A DNA stretch of 64,000 nucleotides from Flavobacterium johnsoniae (GTDB lineage Bacteria; Bacteroidota; Bacteroidia; Flavobacteriales; Flavobacteriaceae): the NCBI RefSeq assembly GCF_001879205.1, contig NZ_MLFK01000006.1, positions 124,001-188,000 of the forward strand. Direction: 5' to 3'. A program made the translations under genes and the position numbers. Numbering within the stretch: position 1 is the first letter of the stretch; every line of letters starts with the position of its first letter. The notes beneath the pieces were generated by a model. The model saw only the letters and a list, made by a program, of their open reading frames with translations. It searched no databases and was not told where the DNA came from. Shown piece by piece: positions 34,281 through 41,743 of the stretch.

Positions 34281-34910
34281 TTAAATAATTTCTAAAGTCT
34301 TAGCTTTGTTTACTAAGTCAACTAAATTAGTAACGTTCAATTTAGTCAATAATCTTAGTTTGTAAGTACTGATCGTTTTTTCGTTCAGGTTTAAGATTTT
34401 AGAGATTTCATTGTTTTTCTTACCATCACTTAAGTAACGTAAAACCTCGATTTCACGGTTAGAAAGTTTTCTGTACAAACGCTCGCTTTTGCTTTGTTTA
34501 GCAATAAGTGCCATGTTTTTACGTACAGTTTCGTTGATGATAATTTTTCCTTCGTGTACTTTAATAATAGAAAGACCTAAAGTTTCAAGTTTTTCTGTTT
34601 TGTGTACATACCCGGATACACCTGCTTTAATTGCGTTTGGAGCATACATTTGCTCAGCCAGGTCACTGAAAATCACAATTTTTGTTTTTGGGAAATTTTT
34701 CAAGATTGATTTAACTTCAAAGATACTTGAAAGACCTTCTAATTCTAGATCTAAAATTAGAATGTCGATTTCTTTCGTTTGAAGAATATCTCTAACCATT
34801 GAAAAATTGCCTACGTTGGCAACAATTGAAATTTGATCGTGGTCTTTGAAATAAGACTTAACGCCAAAGTGAGTCACAGGATGATTGTCTGCAAGACATA
34901 CTTTAATCAT
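34281..34910 (-). CDS. NarL/LuxR-type response regulator
   Basis: A 209-aa two-component regulator. The receiver domain has ADNHP at residues 7-11 and the phospho-acceptor Asp54 in LILDLELEG, with the Thr/Ser and Lys positions near FSDLAE and VHKTEKL. The C-terminal LuxR-type helix-turn-helix is LSNREIEVLRYLSDGKKNNE and then ISKILNLNEKTISTYKLRL. It is an orphan: no histidine kinase gene is in the window. The target is unknown. dnaG converges on it from the left. Confidence 0.9.
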   Translation of the reverse strand: MIKVCLADNHPVTHFGVKSYFKDHDQISIVANVGNFSMVRDILQTKEIDILILDLELEGLSSIFEVKSILKNFPKTKIVIFSDLAEQMYAPNAIKAGVSGYVHKTEKLETLGLSIIKVHEGKIIINETVRKNMALIAKQSKSERLYRKLSNREIEVLRYLSDGKKNNEISKILNLNEKTISTYKLRLLTKLNVTNLVDLVNKAKTLEII

Positions 34911-35002
34911 AATTTTACCTTTTTAGAATTGTTATCATGTTTTTGGAACTGTAAAATTAATAAATAAATTCTGTAATTAATTGCAGACAAATGTTAAAAA
35001 AA

Positions 35003-35809
35003 TTATTTTAACGTTTTTGGTATTAAACAAACGGGTATTGATTCCATTTTATGCTTGTTGCTGGTGTTTAATCTTTTATAGATTTCAAAGACAGATTTTT
35101 CTCTCCCATTAAAGTCATCTGCCGTATTTCCTGACTCCGCGGCCAACATGGCCCACTCCAGTTCATCGTAACTTGCGCCTAATTGATCTTCGTCGGTTCT
35201 GTTATCGCCAAAAAGACCATCAGTTGGAGCAGCTGTTAAAATTGATTTTGGAATCTCTAAAAATTCTCCCAAAGCATAAACATCCGACTTCATTAAATCG
35301 GCAATTGGACTTAAATCGACGCCGCCGTCACCATATTTTGTATAAAATCCTACTCCAAAATCTTCTACTTTATTGCCCGTTCCTGCTACTAAAAGCCCGT
35401 GAATACCGGCTAAATAGTATAAAGAAGTCATTCTTAAACGTGCTCGGGTATTGGCTAACGATAAATTAACTTTTGTTGAATCTTTTGTGGTAGGCACAGA
35501 GGCCTTAAAAGCTTCAAAAGTGTCAGTTAAATCCGTTTTTACACTCAAAACGTTAGAAAAACGCTTCGATAATTGCTCTATATGTTCTCTTCCTCTTGAT
35601 ACCTGACTTTCAGCCTGATGAATTGGCATTTCTACACATAAAACCTGTAAACCGGTCTGTGCGCATAGTGTAGAAGTTACTGCAGAGTCTACTCCGCCCG
35701 AAATACCAATTACAAAACCGTTTACTTTTGCGTTATCAGCGTAATTTTTTAACCACTCAACAATATGTTTATTTACTTTTTCTGTTTGAATTGTGCTTTT
35801 TTTAGCCAT
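35003..35809 (-). CDS. nadE: NH3-dependent NAD+ synthetase
   Basis: Converts deamido-NAD+ to NAD+ with ammonia and ATP, in the cytoplasm. The 268-aa length is that of the short, ammonia-only form: no glutaminase domain. The PP-loop SGGVDSAVT (residues 37-45) binds ATP; GTGNKVEDFGVGFYTKYGDG and LSPIADLMKSDVY follow, with TDGLFGDNRTDEDQLGASYD as the NAD-binding region. It is a single gene diverging from gldB. Confidence 0.94.
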   Translation of the reverse strand: MAKKSTIQTEKVNKHIVEWLKNYADNAKVNGFVIGISGGVDSAVTSTLCAQTGLQVLCVEMPIHQAESQVSRGREHIEQLSKRFSNVLSVKTDLTDTFEAFKASVPTTKDSTKVNLSLANTRARLRMTSLYYLAGIHGLLVAGTGNKVEDFGVGFYTKYGDGGVDLSPIADLMKSDVYALGEFLEIPKSILTAAPTDGLFGDNRTDEDQLGASYDELEWAMLAAESGNTADDFNGREKSVFEIYKRLNTSNKHKMESIPVCLIPKTLK

Positions 35810-35838
35810 AATAGTTCAAGTTTTAAGATGCAGGGATG

Positions 35839-35846
35839 TATATTTG
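35839..35846 (+). promoter_or_regulatory. Candidate -7 box of gldBC
   Basis: TATATTTG followed by CAG, full match to TAnnTTTG. Transcription would start about 35852, just before the inverted repeat at 35858-35888, giving a 70-base leader. Confidence 0.5.
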
Positions 35847-35857
35847 CAGAATTATTT

Positions 35858-35888
35858 TAAGTACACATACTACACATATATGTACTTA
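35858..35888. repeat. 12-base inverted repeat in the gldB leader
   Basis: TAAGTACACATA (35858-35869) pairs with TATATGTACTTA (35877-35888) at 11 of 12 positions around a 7-base spacer. By position it falls in the gldB 5' leader, next to the nadE promoter region on the other strand. It could be a regulator site, a leader hairpin or chance. Confidence 0.5.
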
Positions 35889-35920
35889 AATTCCAGCAAC
35901 ACAAATCTAATTAAAATAAA

Positions 35921-36877
35921 ATGAAAATTTATCGCTTTGTAGTGGTTCTGTGCTTGTTTTTTTTGTCTTGTGACCAAAAAACAAAGGTTGAAAAAGAGGT
36001 TGAAGAAATCCCGGTTAATATTAAAGTAGAGCGTTTTGATAAAGTGTTTTTTGAAACCAAGCCACAAGATTTGGCCAAAGTAAAAAAGCAGTATCCGTTC
36101 TTTTTTCCTGAAGGAAACGATGACAGTGTTTGGCTGCAAAAAATGCAGGAACCAATTTGGAGAGAAGTATATGAGGAGGTACAAAAAAAATATGCCAATT
36201 TTGAACCCGTTCAAGAAGAATTCGATGACCTTTTTAAACATGTAAAATATTATTTTCCAAAAACGAAAACACCAAAAGTGATTACGGTAATTGGAGAAAT
36301 GGACTATAATGCAAAGGCAATTTATGCAGACAGTCTCGTAATTGTTGCATTAGAATTATATTTAGGAAGGGATCATAAGTTTTATGAGTTTCCAAAATAC
36401 CTGAAATATAATTTTGAAGAAAAACAAATAATGCCAGATGTTGTTTCGAGTTTTACGTATCGAAATATTCCGGCCTATCAGGATAAAAATCTAATTTCTC
36501 AAATGATTTTTGAAGGGAAACAATTGTATGCAAAAGATTTGCTTTTGCCTAAATATACTGATGCAGAAAAAATTGGCTATACGCCGGAGCAGATAAAATG
36601 GTGTGAGGAAAATGAAAGTTATATGTGGCGATATTTTCTTGAAAACGAAATGCTGTATAGTTTAGATCCTAAATTAACTACTCGTTTTATAAATCCAGCT
36701 CCATTTTCTAAATTTTATTTAGAGATAGATAATGATTCTCCAGGAAGAGTGGGTGCCTGGATTGGATGGCAGATTGTTCGTTCGTATATGAAGAACAACA
36801 ATGTTTCGTTATCAGAATTGCTAAAAATAAACCCAAAAGAAGTATTCGAAAAGTCAAAATATAAACCTAAGAAATAA
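35921..36877 (+). CDS. gldB: Gliding motility lipoprotein GldB
   Basis: A lipoprotein (318 aa) required for gliding in F. johnsoniae. The lipobox is FFLSCDQ with lipid-carrying Cys17. Further on are VERFDKVFFETK, QYPFFFPEG, the central YYFPKTKTPKVITVIG, YLGRDHKFYEFPKYL and PGRVGAWIGWQIVRSYM, the pattern I recognise as GldB. The periplasmic function is unclear. It is followed by gldC with a TAATG overlap; nadE diverges upstream. Confidence 0.94.
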   Translation: MKIYRFVVVLCLFFLSCDQKTKVEKEVEEIPVNIKVERFDKVFFETKPQDLAKVKKQYPFFFPEGNDDSVWLQKMQEPIWREVYEEVQKKYANFEPVQEEFDDLFKHVKYYFPKTKTPKVITVIGEMDYNAKAIYADSLVIVALELYLGRDHKFYEFPKYLKYNFEEKQIMPDVVSSFTYRNIPAYQDKNLISQMIFEGKQLYAKDLLLPKYTDAEKIGYTPEQIKWCEENESYMWRYFLENEMLYSLDPKLTTRFINPAPFSKFYLEIDNDSPGRVGAWIGWQIVRSYMKNNNVSLSELLKINPKEVFEKSKYKPKK

Positions 36878-37212
36878 TGTCAAATACAATAAAATCAGAA
36901 ATTAAATTCAACGTTGAATTAGATGAAAACCGTGTTCCCGAAAAATTAACGTGGAGTGCTCAAGACGGCGGCATTCAGGCTGAAGAAGCAAAAGCAATAA
37001 TGTTGTCTATTTGGGACAGCAAAGCGCAGGAAACAATGCGCATCGATTTATGGACAAAAGATATGCCGGTAGACGAAATGAAAATTTTCTTTCACCAGAC
37101 TTTAGTTGCCATGGCTGATACTTTTAAACGTGCTACAGACGACGAAAAAATGTCGGACACAATGAAGGATTTCTGTGATTACTTTGCAGAGAAACTGGAA
37201 TTGACTAAATAG
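36877..37212 (+). CDS. gldC: Gliding motility protein GldC
   Basis: A small soluble protein (111 aa) that enhances but is not strictly needed for gliding in F. johnsoniae. Typical runs are KFNVELDENRVPEKLTW, AQDGGIQAEEAKAIMLSIWD and RIDLWTKDMPVDEMKIFFHQ. No signal peptide is seen. The start shares bases with the gldB stop (TAATG), so it is translationally coupled. A hairpin of the AATTCC repeat type follows and probably ends the operon. Confidence 0.94.
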   Translation: MSNTIKSEIKFNVELDENRVPEKLTWSAQDGGIQAEEAKAIMLSIWDSKAQETMRIDLWTKDMPVDEMKIFFHQTLVAMADTFKRATDDEKMSDTMKDFCDYFAEKLELTK

Positions 37213-37231
37213 TATAAAATTCTAAATATTT

Positions 37232-37273
37232 AAATCCCAAATCCAAGTTTACAATTGGAATTTGGGATTTTTT
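37232..37273 (+). terminator. Terminator of gldBC, repeat-type hairpin
   Basis: AAATCCCAAATCCAA (37232-37246) and TTGGAATTTGGGATTT (37255-37270) pair over 15 bases with one bulge, then a T run. The words resemble the AAATTCCAAATTCCAA repeats at 38136 and 56800. Confidence 0.75.
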
Positions 37274-37384
37274 ATTTTGATTTTTGAAATTTCAGCTTTG
37301 AATATAAAAAAGTTTGCAGTCGCGGTTTTTAGTTAGAACTTTACATTGGTTTGAAAATGGCTTCGTCGAATATTAAGAGATTAA

Positions 37385-37420
37385 CACAGATAAAAATCCT
37401 TTTAAATCGTTTAATCTGTG
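37385..37420. repeat. CACAGAT/ATCTGTG inverted repeat
   Basis: CACAGAT (37385-37391) and ATCTGTG (37414-37420), in a TTAACACAGATAAA...TTTAATCTGTG context that I recall as a common interspersed repeat in Flavobacterium. It lies in the 244-base gap between gldC and the next gene. Confidence 0.4.
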
Positions 37421-37456
37421 GCAGCAAAAACATTTAACTTTCTCTGAAAACGGAGA

Positions 37457-38083
37457 CTATTTCACAGACCTTTTAGTCAAATCTTTAAAAATTCGTTTTA
37501 AAGCTCCGTTCATTAAACTGTTTGAGTTTTTGTAAAATTGTATGTTGTCAGCAAGTTTGCTTGATTTTTCTGTTTCCCACATAGATTTCGAATTGTCTTT
37601 ATGAGTGACACCGGTAACGGTTTGCGAATATATAATCTGATGCAGATTTAAATCGTAAATTTCCAGAGTTACCGAAGCCTGATTTTTTCCGGAAGAATAA
37701 TCGTCCTGATACAGTTCTATTGAATATAAATCGCTTTTGCTTTTTTTGGTAGAAATATTAATGAAAAAATCAAAGCCGGTTCCGTCTTTCAGTTCCTTCA
37801 TTTTTGCCCTATTCGGATTTAAATTAATTTTTCTCGTAATAAGCAGTCCATTAACATCATGAATGTATGAAATTCTTTCTCCTACGTTTTTTTTGAAAAA
37901 ATTTAAGGTCTCTTCGGTCAGTTTGTCTTTAGAATTTTTAGGGCAGTCTAATTCATTCAAAAGCCATTTTCCCGAAGTAAAATCAACTCCGGTTCTTTGT
38001 CCGGTTTCAAATATGTAAGATGGAGTGGAGCATGATGAAAAAACAATAAAAAGAAAGCTTAGAAAGAGCAGGACTTTTTTCAT
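37457..38083 (-). CDS. Predicted lipoprotein of unknown function
   Basis: A 208-aa predicted lipoprotein from the ATG at 38083 (MKKVLLFLSFLFIVFSSC), with lipidated Cys18. A frame reaching 38200 adds a residue-poor N-terminus and covers the repeat at 38136, so the shorter form is preferred. The body has TLNFFKKNVGERISYIHDVN, FFINISTKKSKSDLYSIELY and DLNLHQIIYSQTVTGV. No family is recognised. It is separated from engB upstream by a hairpin. Confidence 0.7.
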   Translation of the reverse strand: MKKVLLFLSFLFIVFSSCSTPSYIFETGQRTGVDFTSGKWLLNELDCPKNSKDKLTEETLNFFKKNVGERISYIHDVNGLLITRKINLNPNRAKMKELKDGTGFDFFINISTKKSKSDLYSIELYQDDYSSGKNQASVTLEIYDLNLHQIIYSQTVTGVTHKDNSKSMWETEKSSKLADNIQFYKNSNSLMNGALKRIFKDLTKRSVK

Positions 38084-38135
38084 AACCAGGTTTTGGATTC
38101 GCCTCAAATATAGTGTAAAAAAGTTACAATAAATA

Positions 38136-38176
38136 AAATTCCAAATTCCAACTGTGTAAATTGAAATTTGGAATTT
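38136..38176. repeat. AAATTCCAAATTCCAA inverted repeat
   Basis: AAATTCCAAATTCCAA (38136-38151) and TTGAAATTTGGAATTT (38161-38176) pair at 15 of 16 around 9 bases. The same words occur at 56800-56834 and, altered, at 37232-37270 and near 45210. It may also terminate engB (minus strand). Confidence 0.65.
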
Positions 38177-38204
38177 AAAGTTTTTCATATTGAAATTCAA
38201 CTAT

Positions 38205-38837
38205 TTAAATTGAATTTAAAAAACCGCTGTTACTTTTAAAAACTTCCTGATTTACTTCGTCAATATAAGAAAGTAATTCTTCTTTACCGATTGATTCTGT
38301 AGATGAGGTAACGAAATACTGAGGCATTTCGGCCCAGTTGTTGGCAAACATTTGTTTTTTGTATGCTGCAATATGCGAATCAATTTTTACCCTGCTTATT
38401 TTATCGGCTTTGGTAAAAATGATGCAAAACGGAATTTCACTTTCGCCCATGTACGACATAAATTCGATGTCTATTTTTTGGGCTTCATGACGAATATCAA
38501 TTAAAACAAAAGCACAAACCAGTTGTTCTCTGTTTTCAAAGTAATCGGTTATAAACTGTTGAAATATTGATTTTGTCTTTTTTGAAACTTTAGCATAACC
38601 ATACCCTGGTAAATCGACTAAAAACCAATTGTTGTTGATTTTAAAGTGATTTATCAGCTGTGTTTTTCCTGGTCTTCCAGATGTTTTTGCTAAGTTTTTA
38701 TGATTGGTAATCATGTTTATCAACGATGATTTACCCACGTTTGATCTGCCTATAAATGCGTATTCCGGTAAGAAATCCTTCGGGCATTTTGATGCATCAG
38801 AATTACTGACAATAAATTCGGCGGTATTAATTTTCAT
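38205..38837 (-). CDS. engB: Ribosome-biogenesis GTP-binding protein EngB (YsxC/YihA)
   Basis: A P-loop GTPase needed for assembly of the large ribosomal subunit. In 210 aa all G motifs are visible: GRSNVGKSS (residues 30-38, G1), PGKTQ (G2), DLPGYG (75-80, G3), TKAD (142-145, G4) and TSS (G5). The size is standard and there is no signal peptide. Its neighbours on the same strand (a hydrolase upstream, 42 bases away) are not related in function. Confidence 0.96.
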   Translation of the reverse strand: MKINTAEFIVSNSDASKCPKDFLPEYAFIGRSNVGKSSLINMITNHKNLAKTSGRPGKTQLINHFKINNNWFLVDLPGYGYAKVSKKTKSIFQQFITDYFENREQLVCAFVLIDIRHEAQKIDIEFMSYMGESEIPFCIIFTKADKISRVKIDSHIAAYKKQMFANNWAEMPQYFVTSSTESIGKEELLSYIDEVNQEVFKSNSGFLNSI

Positions 38838-38879
38838 GCTTTTTGGTTTTAAAACCTCCTTGAAATCGAAAGTTAGATG

Positions 38880-39644
38880 CTATAAATTCTTCTCAACAAG
38901 CCATTGTTCAAGAATTTTGTTGAATTCTTGAGGATGTTCCATCATAGCAGCGTGTCCACATTTGTCAATCCAATACAAAGTTGAATTAGGCAATAAACTG
39001 TCAAATTCTTCAGCCACATTTGGCGGTGTCACGGCGTCATTTTTACCCCAGATGATACAGGTTTCAACTGTCATTTTTGGTAAATCTTTGGCCATATTAT
39101 GACGAATTGCGCTTTTTGCAATTGTTAGTGTTTTGATTAATTTTATACGATCATTTACTGTTGCATAAACTTCATCGATTAATTCTGGTGTTGCTATTTT
39201 TGGATCATAAAATACATCTTCAGCTTTCTTTTTGATGTATTCATAATCGCCTCTTTTTGGGTAGCTGTCTCCCATTGCACTTTCGTAAAGTCCAGAACTT
39301 CCGGTTATTACAAGTCCGGCTACTTTTTCAGGATATAATTTTGTGTGGTAAAGTGCAATATGTCCTCCCAATGAATTTCCTAATAAAATAACTTTGTCAA
39401 AACCTTTAAAAGTGATAAAGTCTTTTACGTATTTCGCAAAACTTTTTACGTTGGTTTTTAAAATGCTTTGTGTGTATATTGGCAAATCCGGGATAACAAC
39501 TTTGTATCCTTTCGTTGGGAAATATTGTGCTACAGCATCAAAGTTACTAAGGCCTCCCATTAACCCGTGTAAAATTACGATAGGAGTTCCTTCTCCAGCT
39601 TCAAAATAGCTGTATTTGCCTTCTTTTTTGTAGTGTTTGTCCAT
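38880..39644 (-). CDS. Alpha/beta hydrolase
   Basis: A 254-aa alpha/beta-fold hydrolase with oxyanion-side VILHGLMGGLSNFD, nucleophile elbow GNSLGGHIAL, acid in WGKNDAVTPP and His in DKCGHAAMMEHP: the full Ser-Asp-His triad. The cap region is small. The substrate is unknown. Plausible short promoter TATATTTG on the minus strand at 39672. It faces the 378-base control region of the division cluster. Confidence 0.9.
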   Translation of the reverse strand: MDKHYKKEGKYSYFEAGEGTPIVILHGLMGGLSNFDAVAQYFPTKGYKVVIPDLPIYTQSILKTNVKSFAKYVKDFITFKGFDKVILLGNSLGGHIALYHTKLYPEKVAGLVITGSSGLYESAMGDSYPKRGDYEYIKKKAEDVFYDPKIATPELIDEVYATVNDRIKLIKTLTIAKSAIRHNMAKDLPKMTVETCIIWGKNDAVTPPNVAEEFDSLLPNSTLYWIDKCGHAAMMEHPQEFNKILEQWLVEKNL

Positions 39645-39671
39645 CTAATCTAATGCCAATTTCAATTTCGA

Positions 39672-39679
39672 CAAATATA
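39672..39679 (-). promoter_or_regulatory. Candidate -7 box of the alpha/beta hydrolase gene
   Basis: TATATTTG on the minus strand, a full match to TAnnTTTG, 27 bases before the start at 39644. Confidence 0.5.
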
Positions 39680-39920
39680 GGGTTAAATAAATAAAAATGA
39701 ATTTTTGCCGCCATTTTTTAACTAGATTATTTTAGTAGAACATCTAAGTGTTTAAAAATCAGCTTTTCTGTTGGGTTTTGTTATATTGTTTAAATGTTAA
39801 AATCATTGCATTATAATTAATTTTTTAAGAGAAATGATGTTTAATTTTTGTAATTGTTAAAAGAATCTTTCTCTGCGCTGATTAATATCTAAACTGTTGA
39901 TTGCTTAATGTTTATGAGAA

Positions 39921-39977
39921 GTGGTAGGAAAGTGGTTAAACTTATTAACAAAGTGGTATATAGTGGTAATATGTGGT
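39921..39977 (+). promoter_or_regulatory. Five GTGGT boxes, candidate MraZ operator
   Basis: GTGGT starts at 39921, 39932, 39953, 39963 and 39973, so the gaps are 11, 21, 10 and 10 bases, close to one or two helical turns. MraZ in other bacteria binds GTGGG-type repeats of similar period upstream of its own gene. The boxes lie directly upstream of the mraZ -7 box and would overlap its -33 region. Confidence 0.75.
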
Positions 39978-39988
39978 AAAATTTTTTA

Positions 39989-39996
39989 TATTTTTG
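39989..39996 (+). promoter_or_regulatory. Promoter -7 box of mraZ and the cluster
   Basis: TATTTTTG, full match to TAnnTTTG, 26 bases before the TTG start of mraZ, and 11 bases after the last GTGGT box. Confidence 0.6.
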
Positions 39997-40022
39997 CTGT
40001 ATAACATGTTAATAGATTTTTC

Positions 40023-40496
40023 TTGAACACAATTGTAGGAACATACGAGTGTAAAGTCGATGCAAAAGGGAGGCTGATGATGCCTGCACCCTTAAAAAAG
40101 CAGTTGGCGGCCTCTCTTCAGGATGGTTTTGTCTTGAAGCGCTCGGTATTTCAGCAGTGTTTAGAATTGTATCCAATGGAGGAGTGGAATTTGATGATGG
40201 CGAAAATTAACAAGTTGAATCGTTTTGTAAAAAAGAACAATGATTTCATCCGCAGATTTACTGCCGGCGTAAAAGTGGTAGATATTGATGCATTAGGAAG
40301 ATTATTGGTGCCAAAAGATTTGGTTACGTTTTCGGGTATTTCTAAAGATGTGGTTTTTTCATCTGCGGTTAATATTGTGGAAATTTGGGATAAAGATTTA
40401 TATGAAAAATCAATAAGCGGCGAAGATATGGATTTTGCAGATTTAGCCGAGGAAGTAATGGGAAATATTAATGACGACGACAATGGAATATCATAA
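40023..40496 (+). CDS. mraZ: Transcriptional regulator MraZ
   Basis: A 157-aa DNA-binding protein of the SpoVT-AbrB fold that controls the division and cell-wall genes after it. Two MraZ repeats are visible: GTYECKVDAKGRLMMPAPLK and VKVVDIDALGRLLVPKDL. The start is a TTG, as the sequence NTIVGTYECK allows no earlier ATG. Five candidate binding boxes precede it. It overlaps rsmH by 26 bases. Direct autoregulation is inferred from the boxes. Confidence 0.95.
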   Translation: MNTIVGTYECKVDAKGRLMMPAPLKKQLAASLQDGFVLKRSVFQQCLELYPMEEWNLMMAKINKLNRFVKKNNDFIRRFTAGVKVVDIDALGRLLVPKDLVTFSGISKDVVFSSAVNIVEIWDKDLYEKSISGEDMDFADLAEEVMGNINDDDNGIS

Positions 40497-41379
40497 TCCG
40501 GTTTTACTTCATCCAACAGTTGATGGTTTAAATATTAAACCAGACGGCATTTATGTAGATGTAACGTTTGGCGGCGGAGGCCACTCAAAAGAGATTTTGA
40601 GACGATTAGGGCCAAACGGAAAATTATTTGCCTTTGATCAGGATGAAGACGCGCTGGCAAATGCGCTGCCTGATGAAAGATTTACCTTGATTAATGAAAA
40701 CTTTAGGTTTATAAAAAGATTTCTTCGTTTTCATGGTGTTAAAGGAGTAGATGGGATTTTAGCAGATTTGGGAGTTTCATCACACCAGTTTGATGTTCCG
40801 GAAAGAGGTTTTTCAACCAGATTTGATGCCGAGCTTGATATGCGGATGAGTCAAAAAAATGATTTAAATGCTTATCGGGTGGTTAACGAATATGAAGAAC
40901 AGGATTTACGTCGTGTTTTTTTTGATTATGGGGAGTTGAAAAATGCACCGGTTTTAGCAAGAACTATCGTAGAGGCCAGAGAACATTGGCCAATTAAAAC
41001 TACAGATGAGTTAAAAGAAGTTTTAAAGAAGTATTTGCCAGAGAAAGTTCGAAATAAAATATTAGCCCAGATTTATCAGGCGATTCGAATTGAGGTAAAT
41101 CAGGAAATGGATGTTCTGAAAGAATTTATTGAGCAGTCTCTTGAAATTTTGAATCCGGGCGGAAGATTTTCTGTAATCTCTTATCATTCTTTAGAAGACA
41201 GACTGGTAAAAAGATTTATTAAAAACGGAATGTTTGAAGGAGAACCGGAACGCGATTTTTTTGGAAACTTTTCGGTACCGTTTAAAAGTATTGGCAAGTT
41301 GATTGTTCCGGACGATGAGGAGATCAAAATAAACAATAGAGCAAGAAGTGCAAAATTGAGAATTGCTGAAAAGATATAA
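40471..41379 (+). CDS. rsmH: 16S rRNA (cytosine-1402-N4)-methyltransferase
   Basis: Methylates N4 of C1402 in 16S rRNA. The 302-aa protein shows VDVTFGGGGHSKEIL (motif I), ILADLGVSSHQFD (motif IV) and QAIRIEVNQEMD, with the C-terminal RSAKLRIAE. Either the ATG at 40471 (MTTTMEYHNPV) or that at 40483 may be used; both lie inside mraZ. Formerly called MraW; it sits at its normal place after mraZ. Confidence 0.95.
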   Translation: MTTTMEYHNPVLLHPTVDGLNIKPDGIYVDVTFGGGGHSKEILRRLGPNGKLFAFDQDEDALANALPDERFTLINENFRFIKRFLRFHGVKGVDGILADLGVSSHQFDVPERGFSTRFDAELDMRMSQKNDLNAYRVVNEYEEQDLRRVFFDYGELKNAPVLARTIVEAREHWPIKTTDELKEVLKKYLPEKVRNKILAQIYQAIRIEVNQEMDVLKEFIEQSLEILNPGGRFSVISYHSLEDRLVKRFIKNGMFEGEPERDFFGNFSVPFKSIGKLIVPDDEEIKINNRARSAKLRIAEKI

Positions 41380-41395
41380 TATATATAGGTAGAAA

Positions 41396-41743
41396 ATGAA
41401 GAGTGGAGTATTTGGCATATTAAAAGCAAGATTTCTAATTAACGATGATGCAGTAAAGAACTGGCGGTTCATTGTTTTTATAATTCTGCTGGCGATTTTG
41501 ATGATTGCAAATACACAGCGATATGAGCAGAAGGTATTTGAAATTGCAAAACTAAATAATGAAGTAAAAGAACTAAGATCAGAATTTGTAGATAGGCGTT
41601 CAGAATTAATGAAGCTGAAAATGGAGTCAACAATCTCGGATAAAATGCTCGAAAAGCAGATTTTTCCATCCACTGTTCCTCCAGTTAAGATAGAAGTTGA
41701 AAAAGAAGAAGAAAAAAGTTTCTTTAAAAGAATATGGCAGTAG
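41396..41743 (+). CDS. FtsL-like division protein
   Basis: A 115-aa single-pass inner-membrane protein: a basic N-terminus, a membrane helix (NWRFIVFIILLAILMIANT), then a coiled coil (AKLNNEVKELRSEFVDRRSE). Position between rsmH and ftsI is that of ftsL, a partner of FtsQ and FtsB at the septum. Databases may call it an S-adenosyl-methyltransferase from its neighbour; no methyltransferase motif is present. It overlaps ftsI by 10 bases. Confidence 0.85.
   Translation: MKSGVFGILKARFLINDDAVKNWRFIVFIILLAILMIANTQRYEQKVFEIAKLNNEVKELRSEFVDRRSELMKLKMESTISDKMLEKQIFPSTVPPVKIEVEKEEEKSFFKRIWQ

Larger units (their letters stand above)
39645..40022. promoter_or_regulatory. Control region of the division and cell-wall cluster
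   Basis: The 378-base gap between the hydrolase and mraZ holds a divergent -7 box (39672), A/T-rich filler, the five GTGGT boxes (39921-39977) and the mraZ -7 box (39989). No coding frame is plausible. It is the only sizeable regulatory gap before the 16-kb cluster. Confidence 0.7.

Noticed and set aside
39921-39977. The GTGGT boxes as part of a CRISPR or tandem repeat array
   Set aside because: Five 5-base words with irregular spacing and no conserved long repeats or spacers; position before mraZ suits an operator.
41396-41743. An S-adenosyl-methyltransferase next to rsmH
   Set aside because: No SAM-binding motif; one membrane helix plus coiled coil and position point to an FtsL-like protein.
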